A stretch of DNA of 64,000 bases. It comes from Oreocharis arfaki (Eukaryota > Chordata > Aves > Passeriformes > Paramythiidae). Positions 60,285 to 64,000 of this stretch are shown one piece after another. The translations under genes and the position numbers were made by a program. A model generated the notes under the pieces. That model had not been told where the DNA came from. It saw nothing but the letters and a program-made list of their open reading frames with translations, and searched no databases. Numbering within the stretch: position 1 is the stretch's first letter; every line of letters starts with the position of its first letter. The stretch spans positions 4,886 through 68,885 of the forward strand of contig VZRR01009806.1 in assembly GCA_013398015.1 (NCBI GenBank). Reading direction: 5' to 3'.

Positions 60285-63200
60285 TTTCTTCCTACCTTAA
60301 AAAATTCCAAAAAAAAAAAAAAAAAATAGTTTTGCATGGGAATTTACAGCAATGCAACAAATACACCCATTTTATTTACATTCTTCAACAATCCTTTGCC
60401 AACACTACTTATCTCCTGGGTCCAATTTTGCTGAAGTGAGCTGAAGTGTTGACTGTATTCCTTCCTTGACACCTTAGGTTCTACTCCTTCCTGTTCTGCT
60501 GTGTGCTAGACAAATCGTAAAACCAAAAGGACAGTTTTGGCCTTTGTATGCAATGCTCCTGGTTTTCCCTTGTGCTTTTTTAACAGCTGTCTGAGTTTAG
60601 CGTTTGTTCTTCTCCCAGAGTGAACCTCTAGAAGGAAGGGATATTACATTGAATGGAAACTAAAAGGACAGCTGCTTACTCACGTCATTCTTCTTCCTTC
60701 TTGTCTGAGATTTGGCAATGTGTTTGTGATAACACATGATTCCATGTGGTGGGTAAAAATAATACCTCTAAGAACATTTTTTAGAAAAAACTTATTTGTG
60801 GCTCTTTAACATCATCTGTTCTTTGAACTCTAACAGGTAAATAGTGGGGAAAGCACTTAGAAGAGCAAAGACCCAGAGGCATGGATAATGATAAAATGGA
60901 TGTTCTCAGGCAAAACCTGGATATTTCTCAGATCAGGATGCGCTATGACTGGATTTGTTTCTTCCCTTTATTTGTCTTTCTAGGTTTCAGGACTGATTTG
61001 TCGCTGTTTAAGCATTTATTAAAAGAATAATTTTGTTTCATGTGTATCATTTACACAGGCCATTAGCAAGACAATACATTCAATTATTTACTAATTCTGC
61101 TAAGATTTAAGTAGGTCTAATGACGTATTTTCACACACATAATTTCACACTTTTGAGTGGACAAGATTGAAAAGATGGTTTCCCCTGAGAATCATGTCTG
61201 ATTATTGTAAAGAAATTCAAGAAATATTGGTGGAAAGAACATACAAAGCTAGTTCAGATTTGAAAAGCTGTCTTATTTTGATTGAAATTACTCAGCAGAC
61301 TCTCAAAATGTGATCCAGCTTCTTAAATTGTGGAATACCTTGCCTATCTACAGGTACAAGCCCAACGCCTCACACAAGTTTGGTGCTGTATCTTTTAGGC
61401 CATTATTTTAGTTATGCAAAATATCTGAAATTTTAGTAAACATTAATATTTAAGCAAGTGAATATATATATTTTTATCTCTTAAGAATTAAAAAAAAAAA
61501 GAAAAATAAGCACTAGAATTCACCTCTCCTTCTTTACTTTGTCTCCATCTCTTAAGAGAATTTAGATCAAATAATAACAAAATTTTGGTCACTTATATCA
61601 TCCTAACAGACAAAGTGTAAAGCAGCTAGTATTCTGTTGAAAGGGACGTACCTCACAAAAACATTGACAAGTCCATGATTAAATTAATTAATATCGACTT
61701 TAGGGTAATATCTTTCAGATTATGTATTTTTAAGTGAATTTAATAAAAGTGGGCGTTAATTCTCTTGTTCTATGAATATCTTAGTTTGATATATTTTAAG
61801 TAAAGCATTTTATTTTGAAACACTTCCAAAGGTTTGGGTTTTTCTGTTTGTGCCCTCCACCCACTCCCCACCCACCAAATGCTATGGAACTACATTTGAA
61901 AATCTGTAATAACTACCCCTATTAGCATTCTGGAAAGCCCATATTTTAGAGTACAAAAACCTGCAAGTATATGTTTCAAAGACCATTTTAAATAAAGTTT
62001 TTACTGTAAATTTGAGTCTTGTTCCACCTTGCCATGCAGTACAAAGTAAACATGCCTCAAAAAGTGAGGATATTATATACCCTTAATCTTCTCTTACATT
62101 CTATCTTTCTTTTATATATTACTGAGCATAGAAGTTATTCTGAAATATCCTGGGCTGGTCTCTTCTTCTTGTCAATAAATCTGCAGAATTTTCTGCAGCT
62201 GGTATTTTCAGGTGCAATTAAAAATTTGGTTTGTTCAGGGAGATTTAATATTGCTTTTCCTACTGAATGCCGTCATTACAATCACTGTCTGACATAGAGA
62301 GATAAACAATATTACTGAAGAAATTATATTAATATATCTTGTTCTGAATGCCAATTAATATCCAGTTTGCCTCTTTCTTGCACTGCTGGAAGTCACTATG
62401 TTGAAGCCAATGGAGTAAATGAGAGTGGAATCAGATTCAGAATGTTTAAGTATACCAGTTTGCCCCTTAACATCCATCAGCATGAAGTTTCTATCTTAAA
62501 TTGTGCCTATTAATAAGTTCTTGAAAGGTACATTATTTGTTTGCACATAAAACTGCTTATGCTTTGCTTTTCCAGCTGCTGCTGAAGACTGGCGACATTT
62601 TTCAACCGTCCATAGCTGTCTCAAATTTTGAAAACTACTTAATCAGAATTTAAGGCAGATGGACAAATTCCATCTCAAAAAAATTTAAAGAACTCCTTGA
62701 CTACTTATTACTTCTGCTGCCCCAAATTTTCATTATTTAAATGGGTGAAATATGTATTCCATATGGATATTTTTTGAAAGACACTTCTGAGATGTGTTGT
62801 CATTACAAAAACATCTATTGAAACACTTTGTGGGTTCTAATTTGACTACTTTTGGAGCAGCAACTAACTTTAAAAACCTTGGCGAGCATGCAAATTTTTG
62901 TGTGAACCAAGAAGAATTTCTAACTTATGTCTTCAATTGTGCCAAACATTATACAGAAGGATAGGAGAGTTGTCTGCAAAATCAAATTACAGTATTCAAA
63001 AAGGAGGAGCTGATAGCTGTCTCTAGTGAAGCTTTACTTCCTTTCTCCTGTATTTCCTCTAATCCTATTTGATCAACTTTCATTTGTCAGGCTGAACTTT
63101 TCTGATATTATATGACAAAAGTTAGATTAACTCAAATTTAAGAGGTTTTATTCTATAAGGTTATTCTTTTTGAAGAAATATAGCGACCTGTAGGCTTTCC

Positions 63201-63356
63201 CTTGCTGTTTGTTCATATACAGTATAAGAATGAAAGAGGTTAATAAGATATTTTATCTATCTTCGGCTTGCAAAGTCATGAAGAAAACAGAACAGATAAA
63301 ATGAACAAAATAGAACAAAATATTTTTCCTATTGTGTTAAAATATTTTGTGGATCT

Positions 63357-63430
63357 GTTTTTTTGTTGTTGCTTGGTTGGGTTTTTGGTTTGATTTTGTT
63401 TTGTTTTCTTTCGTTTTTATTTTTTTTGTG
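63357..63430. repeat. T/G-rich low-complexity tract
   Basis: 'tttttttgttgttgcttggttgggtttttggtttg' and following T-rich sequence ending in 'tttgtgtgtg'. Confidence 0.85.
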
Positions 63431-63638
63431 TGTGTTCTGTACTCCCAAGAGCATTAGTAGATCTCTCAAAAATAATCTACCACGTTCTCTGGAATTTAGG
63501 GATGATTTTTAGCACTTTGAAATTACTGAAATATCACTCCCATAAATGGCCTTAGGCACTCAGCAGTTGAATCACACCCTCCTATGCTATGATCTGTGTT
63601 AACCATCATACGGTATTCTTTACTACTGCTCCTTATAG

Positions 63639-63816
63639 GGTGTTTGTGCATCAGTATGATGCAACAGCAGCCACTTCAGCATCTTGCCAACACCAAAAGG
63701 AATATCGTGATAGGCCTTCCCTCTTCTGGAAAGGCTTTGACTGTGAAGCTTGCCAAGCCCTCCGTGAGCCAGTAATAACAAGTCTGATGAAAAGCTATCT
63801 TCATAGAAAAAAATGA
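63639..63816 (+). CDS. Candidate terminal coding exon, unknown protein
   Basis: A pyrimidine-rich acceptor (ttctttactactgctccttatag) ends at 63638. The exon then stays open for 59 codons to a TGA at 63814-63816, entering in phase 2. It reads VFVHQYDATAATSASCQHQK, then EYRDRPSLFWKGFDCEACQA, then LREPVITSLMKSYLHRKK. Composition is unlike chance frames nearby: it uses W, C, D, E, R, Q and H, is GC-richer than the flanks and keeps balanced third positions. It would be the C-terminal end of a protein with a basic tail. The ATG at 63589 lies before the acceptor and gives a 75-residue frame, so a tiny single-exon gene is the alternative. No polyadenylation signal occurs before the window ends. I do not recognise the family. 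Confidence 0.42.
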
Positions 63817-64000
63817 GTAGTTTTTCAATAGGTTAGTCATTTCAATCATGTTATCTAAGGATCAGATGAATCTGAGACCTGAATCACATCATCAAAATAC
63901 CAGGGAGACTGAGGCTGTCAGAGTAATGAGGTGGAAGGAGGAATTTCCTCCCTTTTGCAGCAGTAAACTGTTAAATTACAACAGCTATGACATTTAACCT
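63817..64000. other. Flank of the candidate terminal exon
   Basis: Would be the start of a 3' untranslated region if the exon is real. No AATAAA within the 184 bases, so any transcript end lies beyond the window. Confidence 0.3.

Larger units (their letters stand above)
58301..63638. other. Unique AT-rich DNA
   Basis: No gene or transposon recognised. Contains the assembly N at 60284, A runs at 60309-60326 and 61490-61506 and the G/T-rich tract at 63357-63430. Frames at 58344-58622 and 62019-62297 show no domain. Confidence 0.5.

Noticed and set aside
60678..60705. 21-nt minus-strand micro-exon with GTGAGT donor and lysine-rich peptide
   Set aside because: The acceptor has almost no pyrimidine tract and the coding part is a purine run.
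1..64000. CRISPR arrays, tRNA or rRNA genes, prokaryotic operons
   Set aside because: No regularly spaced identical repeats, no cloverleaf with A/B boxes, and no dense coding; the DNA is vertebrate in character.

Overview
The window reads as anonymous vertebrate nuclear DNA, most likely from a bird. It is strongly AT-rich. The longest open frame is 138 codons, and there is no operon, rRNA, tRNA or CRISPR structure. The avian assignment rests on the repeats. There are several CR1 (chicken repeat 1 clade) LINE fragments, one ending in the bird-type tail ATTCTATGATTCTA. Two long-terminal-repeat fragments belong to a family I recognise as widespread in bird genomes. I see no Alu, B1 or L1 of mammalian type. 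A single N at 60284 shows it is draft assembly.

Layout. 1-405 is an antisense CR1 fragment. 406-4217 is unique DNA with a GC-richer patch at 2486-2870. 4218-5404 is a composite of a truncated endogenous retrovirus LTR and an antisense CR1 reverse-transcriptase fossil. 6618-7000 is an old antisense CR1. 7001-19221 is largely unique and holds a well-formed candidate coding exon at 15044-15100. 19222-19934 is the best CR1 copy, in sense orientation with an intact 3' end. 23480-24403 holds a promoter-like block with a TATA box, a simple repeat and a complete solo LTR bounded by TG...CA with a 5-bp target duplication. 25960-26170 is a second fragment of the first LTR family. 26171-37565 is mostly featureless. 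37566-38150 is a CR1 3' end on the minus strand and 39690-40620 is a very old CR1 reverse-transcriptase region on the minus strand. Blocks at 39230-39620, 42480-42930, 47830-48065, 50820-50960 and 57900-58300 have the texture of conserved non-coding elements. 52903-52995 and 56410-56545 are CR1 tails, the latter two tails in opposite orientation. The window ends with a candidate terminal coding exon at 63639-63816.

No gene can be named. The two best exon candidates (15044-15100 and 63639-63816) are both on the plus strand. The promoter-like block at 23480-23671 also points right. The parsimonious reading is intronic or intergenic DNA of a long, sparsely exonic plus-strand gene or genes, but nothing here proves the pieces belong together. 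I did not find a new molecular system. The items most worth checking are the exon candidates, the promoter-like block, the solo LTR next to it, and the nested hairpin at 50899-50946.
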